NCBI GenBank assembly: GCA_944382905.1
Contig: CALWNU010000042.1
Span: 61,994 to 125,993 of the forward strand
DNA: 64,000 bases
Source: an uncultured Clostridia bacterium
GTDB lineage: Bacteria > Bacillota > Clostridia > Oscillospirales > Ruminococcaceae
Direction: 5' to 3'
Shown: positions 54,591 to 64,000 of the stretch, in pieces
How positions within the stretch are numbered: position 1 is the first letter of the stretch
How the letters are laid out: each line of letters starts with the position of its first letter
Program-made: the position numbers and the translations under genes
Notes under the pieces: generated by a model
The model's input: the letters and a program-made list of their open reading frames with translations, nothing else
The model's database searches: none
Told to the model about the DNA's origin: nothing

Positions 54591-54843
54591 ATGGAGATGA
54601 TCTATAAAAAATTTCGAGGATTGCAGCTGCCCAGCCTGGGCAGGGGCTGTATGCGCCTGCCTGTGGTAGGTGGAAACGAAGAGGCCGTGACCAAAAAAGA
54701 AAGGACTACTCTGCTTTGTTTGGGCGCGGAAATGGCCAGTCCCAAAGTGCTGGCCTGCATCGGCTGCCGCAGCTGCGAGGCGGTATTGTCCCCAACAATT
54801 GAAGATTTTGGAAGCAATGGCCAATTTCAGCGCCATTTTATAA
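54591..54843 (+). pseudogene. Aldo/keto reductase remnant, internal deletion plus frameshift
   Basis: The first 33 codons (MIYKKFRGLQLPSLGRGCMR) match the start of [4Fe-4S] aldo/keto reductases. From there the sequence jumps to the family's C-terminal cluster CIGCRSCEAV, so about 200 internal codons are gone. In the cluster an extra T (GGTA-T-TGTCCCC) shifts the frame. Removing it restores CEAVCPQQLKILEAMANFS and a stop TAA at 54841, the natural end. Two independent lesions show decay. The following cupin gene has its own ribosome binding site. Confidence 0.85.
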
Positions 54844-54855
54844 GGAGGGCTTATT

Positions 54856-55293
54856 ATGAAATGGATCAACCGGGAAGAATTTGCCCGGCAAAACATCTTT
54901 GGTCTGGGCCAGGAAAACACCGCTTATGCGCGGTTCTTTGTCGGGAATTCTTACCTCAATCCCCTGACCGTTCCCGGCCAATGCCCGGTGTCTCTGGCCA
55001 ATGTGACCTTTGAACCCGGATGCCGCAACAATTGGCATATTCACCACGCCAAGGAGGGCGGCGGACATCTGCTGATCTGCGTGGCCGGCGAAGGCTGGTA
55101 TCAGGAGGAAGGAAAACCGGCTGTCAGCCTGACTCCTGGGATGGTCATCACTATTCCGGCCGGCGTCAAGCACTGGCATGGGGCCAAATCAGACAGCTGG
55201 TTTTCCCACATTGCTGTAGAGGTGCCGGGTACAGAAACTTCCAACGAATGGATGGAACCTGTTTCTGACGATGCTTACGACCAGCTGGGTTAA
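54856..55293 (+). CDS. Cupin-domain protein
   Basis: 145 residues. Single cupin with WHIHHAKEGGGHLLICVAGE (first motif, His ligands) and PGMVITIPAGVKHWHGA (second). Metal-bound small beta-barrel; enzymatic role unknown, often carboxylic or quinone chemistry when next to CMD genes. Strong AAGGAGGG start signal. Last gene of the cluster. Confidence 0.88.
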   Translation: MKWINREEFARQNIFGLGQENTAYARFFVGNSYLNPLTVPGQCPVSLANVTFEPGCRNNWHIHHAKEGGGHLLICVAGEGWYQEEGKPAVSLTPGMVITIPAGVKHWHGAKSDSWFSHIAVEVPGTETSNEWMEPVSDDAYDQLG

Positions 55294-55370
55294 AAAAAAC
55301 GTGCAACCCGGAACCGGCCGTAATCTGCAGCCAAATGGACCAAGCAAATACCGGTTTTTCCCCATGATCA

Positions 55371-55407
55371 AAAAAAGCCACGCTCTCGAGGGCGTGGCTT
55401 TTTTTCC
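55371..55407. terminator. Bidirectional terminator
   Basis: AAAAAAGCCACGC / GCGTGGCTTTTTTT hairpin between the cupin gene and convergent sigE. Confidence 0.9.
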
Positions 55408-55445
55408 TTCCTGCGCGCCCGCCAGGCGAGCAGGTTCCAGCGCGG

Positions 55446-56156
55446 TTATACCGCTGCCTTTTCCAATTCCGTCTTCAGCCATTTCATAATTCGCTTTTCC
55501 AGGCGGGAAATGTAAGATTGGGAAATCCCAATCATATCCGCCACCTCCTTTTGGGTGTGCTCCGTTTTCCCCCCAAGGCCAAAGCGCAGTTCCATAATGC
55601 TGCGCTCCCGGTCGCTGAGTTTTCCGACCGCTTCCAGCAGCAAATGCTTTTCCACCTGGCTTTCGATGTCCCGGTTGACCATATCGCTGTCGGTCCCCAA
55701 AATATCGGACAGCAGCAACTCGTTTCCATCCCAGTCAATATTCAGCGGCTCATCGATGGAGATTTCGTTTTTCTGCGACTGGGTTTTTCGCAGGTACATC
55801 AAAATCTCATTTTCAATGCAGCGAGACGCGTACGTCGCAAGCTTGATATTTCTTTCCGGGCAAAAGGTATTGACTGCTTTGATCAGCCCAATGGTGCCAA
55901 TGGAGATCAAATCCTCCACTCCCACGCCGGTGGATTCGAATTTCCGCGCAATGTAGACGACCAAGCGCAGATTATGTACGATCAGCGTCTCCCTGGCGGT
56001 TTTGTCCTGGGGCAAACGCTGGAACACCTTCTCCTCTTCCTCCCGTGTCAAGGGCGGCGGCAGATTCTCCGGTCCGTTGATATAAAACACGGTCCCCCTG
56101 ATTCCCAGAACGCGGGCCAACAGTATGCCCAATTTTTCTCTGATGGATTTTCCCAT
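55446..56156 (-). CDS. sigE: RNA polymerase sporulation sigma factor sigma-E
   Basis: 236 residues. Hydrophobic pro-sequence-like start, region 2 ([37 protein letters not shown]), and region 4 with [21 protein letters not shown]. Mother-cell sigma factor after asymmetric division, made as pro-sigma-E and cleaved by SpoIIGA. ATG at 56156 with AAGGAG...GGGG upstream. It overlaps the 3' end of spoIIGA. The downstream sigG, often adjacent, is not present. Confidence 0.95.
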   Translation of the reverse strand: MGKSIREKLGILLARVLGIRGTVFYINGPENLPPPLTREEEEKVFQRLPQDKTARETLIVHNLRLVVYIARKFESTGVGVEDLISIGTIGLIKAVNTFCPERNIKLATYASRCIENEILMYLRKTQSQKNEISIDEPLNIDWDGNELLLSDILGTDSDMVNRDIESQVEKHLLLEAVGKLSDRERSIMELRFGLGGKTEHTQKEVADMIGISQSYISRLEKRIMKWLKTELEKAAV

Positions 56157-57066
56157 ACCGATCCCCTTCTCCTTGCACTTTTTTGTTTGGACGATCCATT
56201 CGTTGCAGACCAGGATGCAGCAAAATTCCATAATTGGGATCAAAGAAATCCTGGTCGGCAATGGCGGCCGTCACCTGCGCGACCTGCCGATCTTTCCCAT
56301 TTTGTTCGATGGTAATGAAATCCGGCTGAATCACAGGCAGGATCCCTGTTTTTCCTACGGCTTCATAGGGAATAAACCGAATCCCCTGGGCGGCAGCCTG
56401 CTGCATTTGCTCCAGTTTTGGGCTGCGAAAATAAGCGTGCAGCGCCTCGGGCAAAAGCGCTTTGACCGACTGGTAGCGGCAGATCACAACCGGATTACCG
56501 GTAAAAGGATCCATAAGCCGGTTACCGGTATCTACCATCCCCCACAACGCGACCTGCTTTCCCCCCACCCCCATCCGGACCTGCAGGATTTCCTTCTGCG
56601 GGATTTGCTGGCGAAACTTGGCGATGATCCAAAAGGCAGAATACACTGCGAGGATCCCCAACACCAACGCCGTGGCGGGGATGTGAAAATACACAATGCC
56701 GTTGCCATATTGCATATGCGATGGGGAAAGCAAAAACCATACCGCCATCATCAGCCCTGCAAACAAAAATCCGGCCAAATACAAAAGGCCGCACTGGTAC
56801 AGAAACGTCCGGAGCGACTGAATGGGAAACGCTATCGCCGTCATCACCACCGCCATGCAGATTCGCGTAACCGTCAGGACCGGACCGCTGCACTGGGGCA
56901 GCAGCAAAATCAGCGCATACATGCCGCCGCAAAACGCCGCCGCCAAAACGCGAAGCGGTTTGGCCCTGCGCCCTGCCACCACCGCCGTAATCAGCAGTAA
57001 AAAATAATTGATTCCCGTGTTCAGGAGTACCAAAATATCCACATATATTTCTTGTTCCACCGTCAT
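55972..57066 (-). CDS. spoIIGA: Sporulation sigma-E factor processing peptidase SpoIIGA
   Basis: 364 codons as open. Five membrane helices in the first 160 residues, then an aspartyl-protease domain with [20 protein letters not shown] (DTG). In Bacillus it dimerises and cleaves pro-sigma-E when SpoIIR signals. The homologous core ends near [12 protein letters not shown] (about residue 300). The last 60 residues come from the out-of-frame overlap with sigE (185 bases), so either the protein is truly extended or a late frameshift removed the stop. ATG at 57066 with GCAGGAGG. Confidence 0.88.
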   Translation of the reverse strand: MTVEQEIYVDILVLLNTGINYFLLLITAVVAGRRAKPLRVLAAAFCGGMYALILLLPQCSGPVLTVTRICMAVVMTAIAFPIQSLRTFLYQCGLLYLAGFLFAGLMMAVWFLLSPSHMQYGNGIVYFHIPATALVLGILAVYSAFWIIAKFRQQIPQKEILQVRMGVGGKQVALWGMVDTGNRLMDPFTGNPVVICRYQSVKALLPEALHAYFRSPKLEQMQQAAAQGIRFIPYEAVGKTGILPVIQPDFITIEQNGKDRQVAQVTAAIADQDFFDPNYGILLHPGLQRMDRPNKKVQGEGDRYGKIHQRKIGHTVGPRSGNQGDRVLYQRTGESAAALDTGGRGEGVPAFAPGQNRQGDADRT

Positions 57067-57085
57067 GCCTCCTGCTTTCGGGTCA

Positions 57086-57119
57086 ATTATAGGCCCTGGA
57101 CGGGCATATGCTTTGTCAA
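57086..57119 (-). promoter_or_regulatory. spoIIG-type promoter with 22-bp spacer and Spo0A-box-like -35
   Basis: Minus strand TTGACA (57114-57119), spacer of 22 bases, TATAAT (57086-57091), 20 bases before the spoIIGA ATG. B. subtilis spoIIG is known for a 22-bp spacer and Spo0A~P activation. TTTGACAA overlapping the -35 differs by one base from the 0A-box reverse complement TTCGACAA. Confidence 0.75.
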
Positions 57120-57208
57120 AATCGGTCGTCCTATTTGAAAACTTTTACCTCCCCGGATCTCCCTGTGCCATAACGCTGAAACCGGTTTCCTTTTGGCGTT
57201 CACAAGGC

Positions 57209-57240
57209 AAAAAAAGACGCCGGTATGAATTACCGGCGTG
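57209..57240 (-). terminator. Terminator after rqcP
   Basis: Minus strand CGCCGGTA / TACCGGCG hairpin and T-run. Confidence 0.85.
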
Positions 57241-57259
57241 CAGGGCAAAAAGCGAACCG

Positions 57260-57505
57260 TTATTCTTCGATGACGGTATAAAAAGTCGAGGCGTCTTCTT
57301 TTGTGGCATATTCGCTGACCTTCAGCACCCGAACCTGGATCGGTTTGGTCCCCATTTGGATGGAAATCAGGTCCTGCTCTTTCACTTCGTAAGAAGCGCG
57401 GGCTGGCTTCCCATTCACCAAAATTCTTCCGGCGTCGCAGGCTTCATTGGCCACCGTCCGCCGCTTGATCAATCTACTCACTTTTAAATATTTATCCAAA
57501 CGCAT
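57260..57505 (-). CDS. rqcP: Ribosome-associated quality-control protein RqcP (S4 domain)
   Basis: 81 residues, a single S4 domain: MRLDKYLKVSRLIKRRTVAN, then CDAGRILVNGKPA. RqcP (YabO) works with RqcH in alanine tailing of stalled nascent chains. ATG at 57505 with AAGGAG; longer frame upstream crosses a terminator. In other Firmicutes it sits just before yabP; here yabP is 11 kb away. Confidence 0.92.
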   Translation of the reverse strand: MRLDKYLKVSRLIKRRTVANEACDAGRILVNGKPARASYEVKEQDLISIQMGTKPIQVRVLKVSEYATKEDASTFYTVIEE

Positions 57506-57517
57506 AATAAAACTCCT

Positions 57518-57560
57518 TAAAAAAATGCGTAAACACAAGAAATCTCCCGTGTTTACGCAT
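57518..57560 (-). terminator. hup terminator
   Basis: Minus strand TGCGTAAACAC / GTGTTTACGCA with 12-base loop and TTTTTTT. Confidence 0.85.
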
Positions 57561-57582
57561 GCTTTTCTTTGCAATTGCTGAC

Positions 57583-57858
57583 TTATTTGGAAACCGCATC
57601 TTTCAGCGCTTTGCCCGCTTTGAAAGAAGGCAGCTTCGAAGCCGCGATGGTGATTTCTTCTTTGGTTCTGGGGTTGATCCCTTTTCTCTCTCCGCGTTCT
57701 TTTACCTCAAAGGTACCAAAGCCGACCAGCTGTACCTTATCGCCGGCAACCAGCGTCTCGGAAATGGCATCGATCACAGCCGCCACTGCTTTGTCGCTGT
57801 CTTTCTTGGAAAATCCGGTTTTTTCGGCAACCGCATGAATCAGTTCAGTCTTTGTCAT
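57583..57858 (-). CDS. hup: HU family DNA-binding protein
   Basis: 91 residues, normal HU length. [20 protein letters not shown] and [20 protein letters not shown] (the beta-arm PRTKE) match. Dimeric nucleoid protein. ATG at 57858 with GGAGG. Between mazG and rqcP, as in other Clostridia. Confidence 0.96.
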   Translation of the reverse strand: MTKTELIHAVAEKTGFSKKDSDKAVAAVIDAISETLVAGDKVQLVGFGTFEVKERGERKGINPRTKEEITIAASKLPSFKAGKALKDAVSK

Positions 57859-57915
57859 TGTTTTTTCCTCCATTTATTTCATCTTTTATTGGACAGATAT
57901 TAAAGAAACATCTGC

Positions 57916-58716
57916 TTACCGACCTTGTTTCACTTCCCTCCACAGTTCATCCAACTTTTGGATCCCTGCAGATTTCATTTCAATCCCTCGTTGCTGCGCC
58001 AGCTGTTCTACCGCTGCAAAACGATCCACAAATTTTTTACACGCCATCTCCAGTGCCTCTTCGGGATCGGCCCCAATAAAGCGGGAAACATTCACAACGC
58101 TAAATAATAAATCGCCCAATTCTTCCGTTTGCCGCTCGCGGCTTTCCTGTTCCACCGCAGCGTTTAACTCCTCCAACTCGCTTTGCAAATCGCGAAACGC
58201 ATCCGCCTGACTTTCATAATCCATTCCCGCACGCGCTGCACGCTGTTGAATTTTCTCCGCCCGCATCAGCGCCGGCAGCGCCTTGGAAACGCTTTCCAGC
58301 GTTTGCGCGGCAGTTTTTTGCCCTTTTTCTTCTTGCTTGATCGATTCCCAGTTGGAAAGCACTTCCTCCGCCGTATTTGCCTCAACGTCGCCAAAAATGT
58401 GCGGATGCCGGTGGATCAGTTTTTTGCAGACCCCATCGCAGACGTCCATAATCTGAAAAGTCCCCTGCTCTTCTTCCATTGCCGCATGGTAAACGACCTG
58501 CAGCAGCACGTCCCCAAGCTCTTCTTGCAATAAGACAGGATCTTCCGCGTCGATGGCTTCTACAGCTTCATACGTTTCCTCAATGAAGTTCTTGCGGATA
58601 GACTGGTGGGTCTGTTTTGCATCCCAAGGACAGCCGCCAGGAGCACGCAGGATTCGCATAATTTCAACCAAATCCTCAAACCCGTACCGGTCTTTGAAAG
58701 GGAAATCCGCCCGCAT
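57916..58716 (-). CDS. mazG: Nucleoside triphosphate pyrophosphohydrolase MazG
   Basis: 266 residues with two MazG domains: the first opens LVEIMRILRAPGGCPWDAKQ (EExxE motif in ELGDVLLQVVYH), the second in QTEELGDLLFSVVNVSRFI. Hydrolyses NTPs to NMP + PPi, clearing non-canonical nucleotides. Same strand as the flippase upstream and hup downstream. Confidence 0.93.
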   Translation of the reverse strand: MRADFPFKDRYGFEDLVEIMRILRAPGGCPWDAKQTHQSIRKNFIEETYEAVEAIDAEDPVLLQEELGDVLLQVVYHAAMEEEQGTFQIMDVCDGVCKKLIHRHPHIFGDVEANTAEEVLSNWESIKQEEKGQKTAAQTLESVSKALPALMRAEKIQQRAARAGMDYESQADAFRDLQSELEELNAAVEQESRERQTEELGDLLFSVVNVSRFIGADPEEALEMACKKFVDRFAAVEQLAQQRGIEMKSAGIQKLDELWREVKQGR

Positions 58717-58755
58717 GCTTCCACCTCTTTTTCAATTATAGTAGGCCTATTCATC

Positions 58756-60495
58756 TTACCCTATTAACCCGCATTTTTCAAGTAGTTTTTCGATTTTTTC
58801 TCCTTTTGGCAGCATCAAAATATCATATTTTTCAATTCCTTTTACCAAAAACAACACAACGACATAAACCACGCCAGCCAATAGGATAGAAATGGAAGTA
58901 GAAACGGTATTTCCTGCCAATCGGGAAAGCATTCCATAAGATGCCCATGCCGTGACACCACATAGCGTTCCCGCAAAAAGCGGTTTTAAAAATACGGACC
59001 GCAGTCGCAGTCGGATTCCGGCTGCGCGACACAAAAGCGGAATGGATAGACATACGATGATCATATAGCACAGCAGCGTTCCATACGGAGCACCCTGGAT
59101 ATTGATTCCCGCCACCGGGACCAGAAGAAAGTTGACCACCAGCTTGCAGCAGCCGCCGAGCAGCGTCAGCCGGACTGGAATCTTCACCCGCCCCACCGCC
59201 TGAAGCATGCTGTTGGTCGGGGAGCTGAGCGCGACAAAAATGGCCGCAATCCCAAGGACCCGCAGGATAGGCGCTGCAATCGGAATCGAAGCCGGATCCG
59301 CCTGATACACCAGCGTCAGAATCGGTTCTGCCAAGGCGCAGATCCCAAATCCCGCCGGGAAGGCAACCATTGCTGTAATCCGCCAAACGGATTCAATGTT
59401 TTTGCGCAGCTGGCTTTCACTGCGCACCGCCCAGGCAGCCGTCACCGCAGGAAGCGCGCTGACGCCAAAGGTGGTGGTTAGCGCCGGGACCAAATTGAAA
59501 ATCGTGACCGACATGTTATATGCGCCAAACAGATAATTGGGGATTTCCTCCGCCGGAATTTTTTCCGGGAGCACCCCTTGGTACATGGCAAGAAGCGTCT
59601 GCCCGTCCCGCTCTAGTGCCGTAGACAGCCGGTTGGTCAAAGAACTGACGTCAATCAACGTAGTGATATTCAATGCCAATGCCCCAAGGCAGATCGGCAC
59701 CGCAATCTTCCAAAGTTGCCGGATGATTTCTCTGCTGCTTTGCGCAGGGACTGCCTGATCCAGCATGCGCAGGGTAATGCCGTCCCCTTTCCTACGGCTG
59801 AACCCCCACAAGAAGATCGACCCAACCGCCGTACTGACCACAATGCCCAAAATCGCTCCGGCGGCCCCATACGGCAATACTGCCAGCTGCGCCTGCTCTT
59901 GCGAGGCGACTGCTTTTCCAAATACCGTGCCCGCCCTTTCGTACTCGTCCAGTCCCAGCTGAATGGCGGCACCGGCAAATAGCAATCCGCAGGCAAGCTT
60001 GACCAACGCCTCTGCAATTTGCGACCAAGCGGTGGGATACATATTGCGATGCCCTTCATAGTAACCTCGGTAAGAAGAGCTGACACATACGAAAAAGATC
60101 GCCGGCGACATGAGAAAAACCGGCAGAAATGCGTTGGGATTTTCGGCAAACCGGACATAGGGCCCCGCCCCGGCCAACATCAGAAATGTCCCGGCTAAAC
60201 CCGTCGCCAAAAAGGCCCAGGTGGACAACCGTTTGATTTTCCGCACGTCGCGGTACCGGCCTTGCTGCATATTTTGCGCCACCATGCGCGCCACTGCCAC
60301 CGGCATTCCCGCCACCGACAGAGAATATAGCGTGTTAAACAAGCCGTAGGCCGCATTAAAATAGCCAAATCCAGCTACACCGATGATCCCTTTTAACGGG
60401 ACTTTGAAAAAATACCCAATGATTTTTACAATCACAGTAGCGCTCATCAGGATCAATGCGCCATGCAAAAAATTCTGCTTTTGCCGTGCTGACAA
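58756..60495 (-). CDS. SpoVB-like polysaccharide/lipid flippase (MOP superfamily)
   Basis: 579 residues with about 14 membrane helices. GALILMSATVIVKIIGYFFK and the start of the second helix (GYFNAAYGLFNTLYSLSVAG) match the SpoVB/PST group that moves lipid-linked glycans, in sporulation for cortex synthesis. TTG at 60495 with AAAGGA upstream; the frame extends 30 codons further but without signals. Preceded by a promoter at 60639-60667. Exact substrate open; a MurJ-like role is possible. Confidence 0.87.
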   Translation of the reverse strand: MSARQKQNFLHGALILMSATVIVKIIGYFFKVPLKGIIGVAGFGYFNAAYGLFNTLYSLSVAGMPVAVARMVAQNMQQGRYRDVRKIKRLSTWAFLATGLAGTFLMLAGAGPYVRFAENPNAFLPVFLMSPAIFFVCVSSSYRGYYEGHRNMYPTAWSQIAEALVKLACGLLFAGAAIQLGLDEYERAGTVFGKAVASQEQAQLAVLPYGAAGAILGIVVSTAVGSIFLWGFSRRKGDGITLRMLDQAVPAQSSREIIRQLWKIAVPICLGALALNITTLIDVSSLTNRLSTALERDGQTLLAMYQGVLPEKIPAEEIPNYLFGAYNMSVTIFNLVPALTTTFGVSALPAVTAAWAVRSESQLRKNIESVWRITAMVAFPAGFGICALAEPILTLVYQADPASIPIAAPILRVLGIAAIFVALSSPTNSMLQAVGRVKIPVRLTLLGGCCKLVVNFLLVPVAGINIQGAPYGTLLCYMIIVCLSIPLLCRAAGIRLRLRSVFLKPLFAGTLCGVTAWASYGMLSRLAGNTVSTSISILLAGVVYVVVLFLVKGIEKYDILMLPKGEKIEKLLEKCGLIG

Positions 60496-60638
60496 AACAC
60501 CACTTCCTTTGCTGCCAATCGCCTGGCGGCCTGCCCCGCCCGCTGGGACGGATAGCCGCACCGTCAGAAAAAAATATGCGCGCATTCGCCGCTTTAGACC
60601 TGGCGGATTTGGCCAAGCCCGGGAAAAAGATGGCTTTC

Positions 60639-60667
60639 ATCATATCATATTCTGTTCCGGGATTCAA
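60639..60667 (-). promoter_or_regulatory. Promoter of the flippase-mazG-hup-rqcP run
   Basis: Minus strand TTGAAT (60662-60667), 17-base spacer, TATGAT (60639-60644). Confidence 0.65.
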
Positions 60668-60712
60668 CCGAATTGTGTAAACAGATGGCGTCCATCGCAG
60701 TTTTTGCCGATG

Positions 60713-60753
60713 CAAAAAAACCGGGACCCCCGAAAACGGGAATCCCGGTTTTA
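60713..60753 (-). terminator. groEL terminator
   Basis: AAAACCGGGA / TCCCGGTTTT hairpin with T-run on the minus strand. Confidence 0.85.
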
Positions 60754-60810
60754 CATCTGATTTCAAGGGGCAATCCGCCCCGCCTGGAAAATCCGTCCGG
60801 ATTCGGGCGA

Positions 60811-62451
<1,641 letters not shown>

Positions 62452-62476
62452 CTAATTCTCGTTTGACTGGCTGCTG

Positions 62477-62858
<382 letters not shown>

Positions 62859-62906
62859 GTGGTTTGCTTTATTTTTTCGAAAATTTAAAATTTTGTAACA
62901 TTTTCC

Positions 62907-64000
62907 TCAGGATAGGGCGGTCCCTGCCCGGTTGACGCGGGAATCCACTTCTACGGAAAACCCCACAGAATCCAACTGCTGCACATATCGATCCTGCTGC
63001 TCTTTCCAGTAAGCGGGCTGCTGCTGGATCAGGACGTTGGCGTATCCCAGTGCGTCGCAGGAAAATTCATGAAACAGGCGCTGCAGTACCTGTTCGGTTT
63101 CCTGCCGGATCAACTCTCCCTGCTCTTGTTCATACCGGTCATACCGTTTGGTCATGGACATTTCTTCCTGGGACAGAATTTCCTCGCTCACATTGCTTTC
63201 CACCCGGATCTGCACCTGATAAAACGGGGCACCGTTTTGAATCGTGGCAGTCACGCTGACGCTGGACCAAACGACCTCCAGAGTCACCGCCCCAAACGCC
63301 TCTTGTTCCAGCGTCAACTGGGTTTTTCCCATTTCTCCCGCCGCCCACAAAAGCCCTCTGGTTTCCTCCGGTGAAAGGACTCCCACCGTTTTTCCGTCTT
63401 GTAGGATTGCCGTTCCGATGATCTGAATCCCCGGATTCTGCTCGTCTGTGGAAGCGGCGGCAATCGGCAGATAGGAACCGGTCGCCTGATTTTCCAAAGA
63501 GGCCGCCACCCCGCGCAGCTGGGAGCGGATTACTTTGCCGTTGTCCCGATATCCTTCCAGCATCATTTTGGTGCTGAGCACCGGCAGTATCGTCTGGTCC
63601 AACGGCTTTGCCAACACCTGGGAGGCTTTTCCATCTGCGACCAGCATGTCCATGCCCGGCCGGAACTGGGGGTTGGAATTGAACGTATCCACGGCGGCGG
63701 CAATTCCTTCCCGGGCGATGGTATCGCCGAAAAGGATCAATTTGGTATGCCCATAAAAAATCTCCTGACCCTGCTGCAGATTTGCATTTCGCATGGCTTC
63801 CGAAATGGTTTTGCCTTTGACGTGCAAGATCTTTCCGCCGGATGTTGCCGTTTCTTCCCCGGCTTCCGGGTCGAACAGCTGCAAGGTTAAGGCGTAGCCG
63901 TCCTCCTCTTTGTCCAGACCAACTGCCTGCACAATCGCCCGCTCATTCAGCTGGACCGACCGAATGCAACCGGAACAGGTCAACATCCAAACAGACAGCG
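62907..64000 (-). CDS. Ger(x)C-family spore germination lipoprotein (5' end outside window)
   Basis: At least 363 codons visible; the frame runs off the right edge. Lipobox-like LTCSGC followed by SVQLNERAIVQAVGLDKEED is the GerAC start. The N-terminal domain is followed by the C-terminal Spore_GerAC domain (VTATIQNGAPFYQVQIRVES near residue 255, and EVLQRLFHEFSCDALGYANV). C subunit of a GerA-type nutrient germinant receptor; A and B subunits probably lie beyond 64000. Rather short tail of basic residues at the end. Confidence 0.88.
   Translation of the reverse strand, partial: LSVWMLTCSGCIRSVQLNERAIVQAVGLDKEEDGYALTLQLFDPEAGEETATSGGKILHVKGKTISEAMRNANLQQGQEIFYGHTKLILFGDTIAREGIAAAVDTFNSNPQFRPGMDMLVADGKASQVLAKPLDQTILPVLSTKMMLEGYRDNGKVIRSQLRGVAASLENQATGSYLPIAAASTDEQNPGIQIIGTAILQDGKTVGVLSPEETRGLLWAAGEMGKTQLTLEQEAFGAVTLEVVWSSVSVTATIQNGAPFYQVQIRVESNVSEEILSQEEMSMTKRYDRYEQEQGELIRQETEQVLQRLFHEFSCDALGYANVLIQQQPAYWKEQQDRYVQQLDSVGFSVEVDSRVNRAGTALS

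Overview
The window reads as chromosome of a spore-forming, strictly anaerobic Clostridia member, most like the Oscillospirales/Ruminococcaceae group; this is inferred from gene content, not from a marker-gene search. Base composition looks to be near 50% G+C. Sporulation and germination genes (spoIIGA-sigE, spoIVB, yabP-yabQ, a SpoVB-type flippase, a Ger(x)C lipoprotein) sit among anaerobic carbon enzymes: indolepyruvate and 2-oxoacid ferredoxin oxidoreductases, pyruvate formate-lyase, and a Na+ oxaloacetate decarboxylase. TTG and GTG starts with good ribosome binding sites are common.

Layout. 1-6.4 kb: a partial HAD phosphatase, a short unrecognised protein, folT under a THF riboswitch, then an arylpyruvate/arylacetate block (ACT protein, paaK, iorBA) behind mntP. 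6.6-8.6 kb: a DUF5685 / Cys-tailed DnaJ / membrane-protein operon. 8.7-14.2 kb: pflBA under a ZTP riboswitch, apbE with a small membrane protein, and a strongly promoted lipoprotein. 14.3-23.4 kb: the oad operon, secDF, purB and spoIVB. 23.5-26.8 kb: a four-subunit 2-oxoacid:ferredoxin oxidoreductase with a P-loop ATPase. 27-40.6 kb: radC, an RluA-type synthase, a D,D-carboxypeptidase, asnS, an aminotransferase, an ECF sigma/anti-sigma operon, nrdR, a flavin reductase, an M3 peptidase, hpf and an rRNA methyltransferase.

40.6-42.8 kb is a 2.2-kb scar of mobile DNA (two truncated serine recombinases, a TnpW-like protein, a MerR regulator) flanked by short inverted sequences and lying between two convergent host genes. 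42.8-50.7 kb: a lone fumarase alpha subunit, an amidohydrolase, the yabPQ-divIC-S1 group, leuA, a split chromate transporter, nth and an orphan EIIA. 50.7-55.3 kb is an accessory flavodoxin/redox cluster (LysR, MerR-like, two flavodoxins, a CMD protein, a decayed aldo/keto reductase, a cupin). 55.4-64 kb: sigE-spoIIGA, rqcP-hup-mazG, a SpoVB-like flippase, groESL under CIRCE, and a partial Ger(x)C gene.

Most of the window is ordinary core genome. The points that reward a second look are: the spoIIGA promoter, which has the unusual 22-bp spacer known from Bacillus subtilis spoIIG; the two riboswitches; the insertion scar; the Cys-rich DnaJ operon; two short proteins that length-filtered annotation tends to miss; and the frameshifted, internally deleted reductase. 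I saw no CRISPR array, tRNA or rRNA gene.
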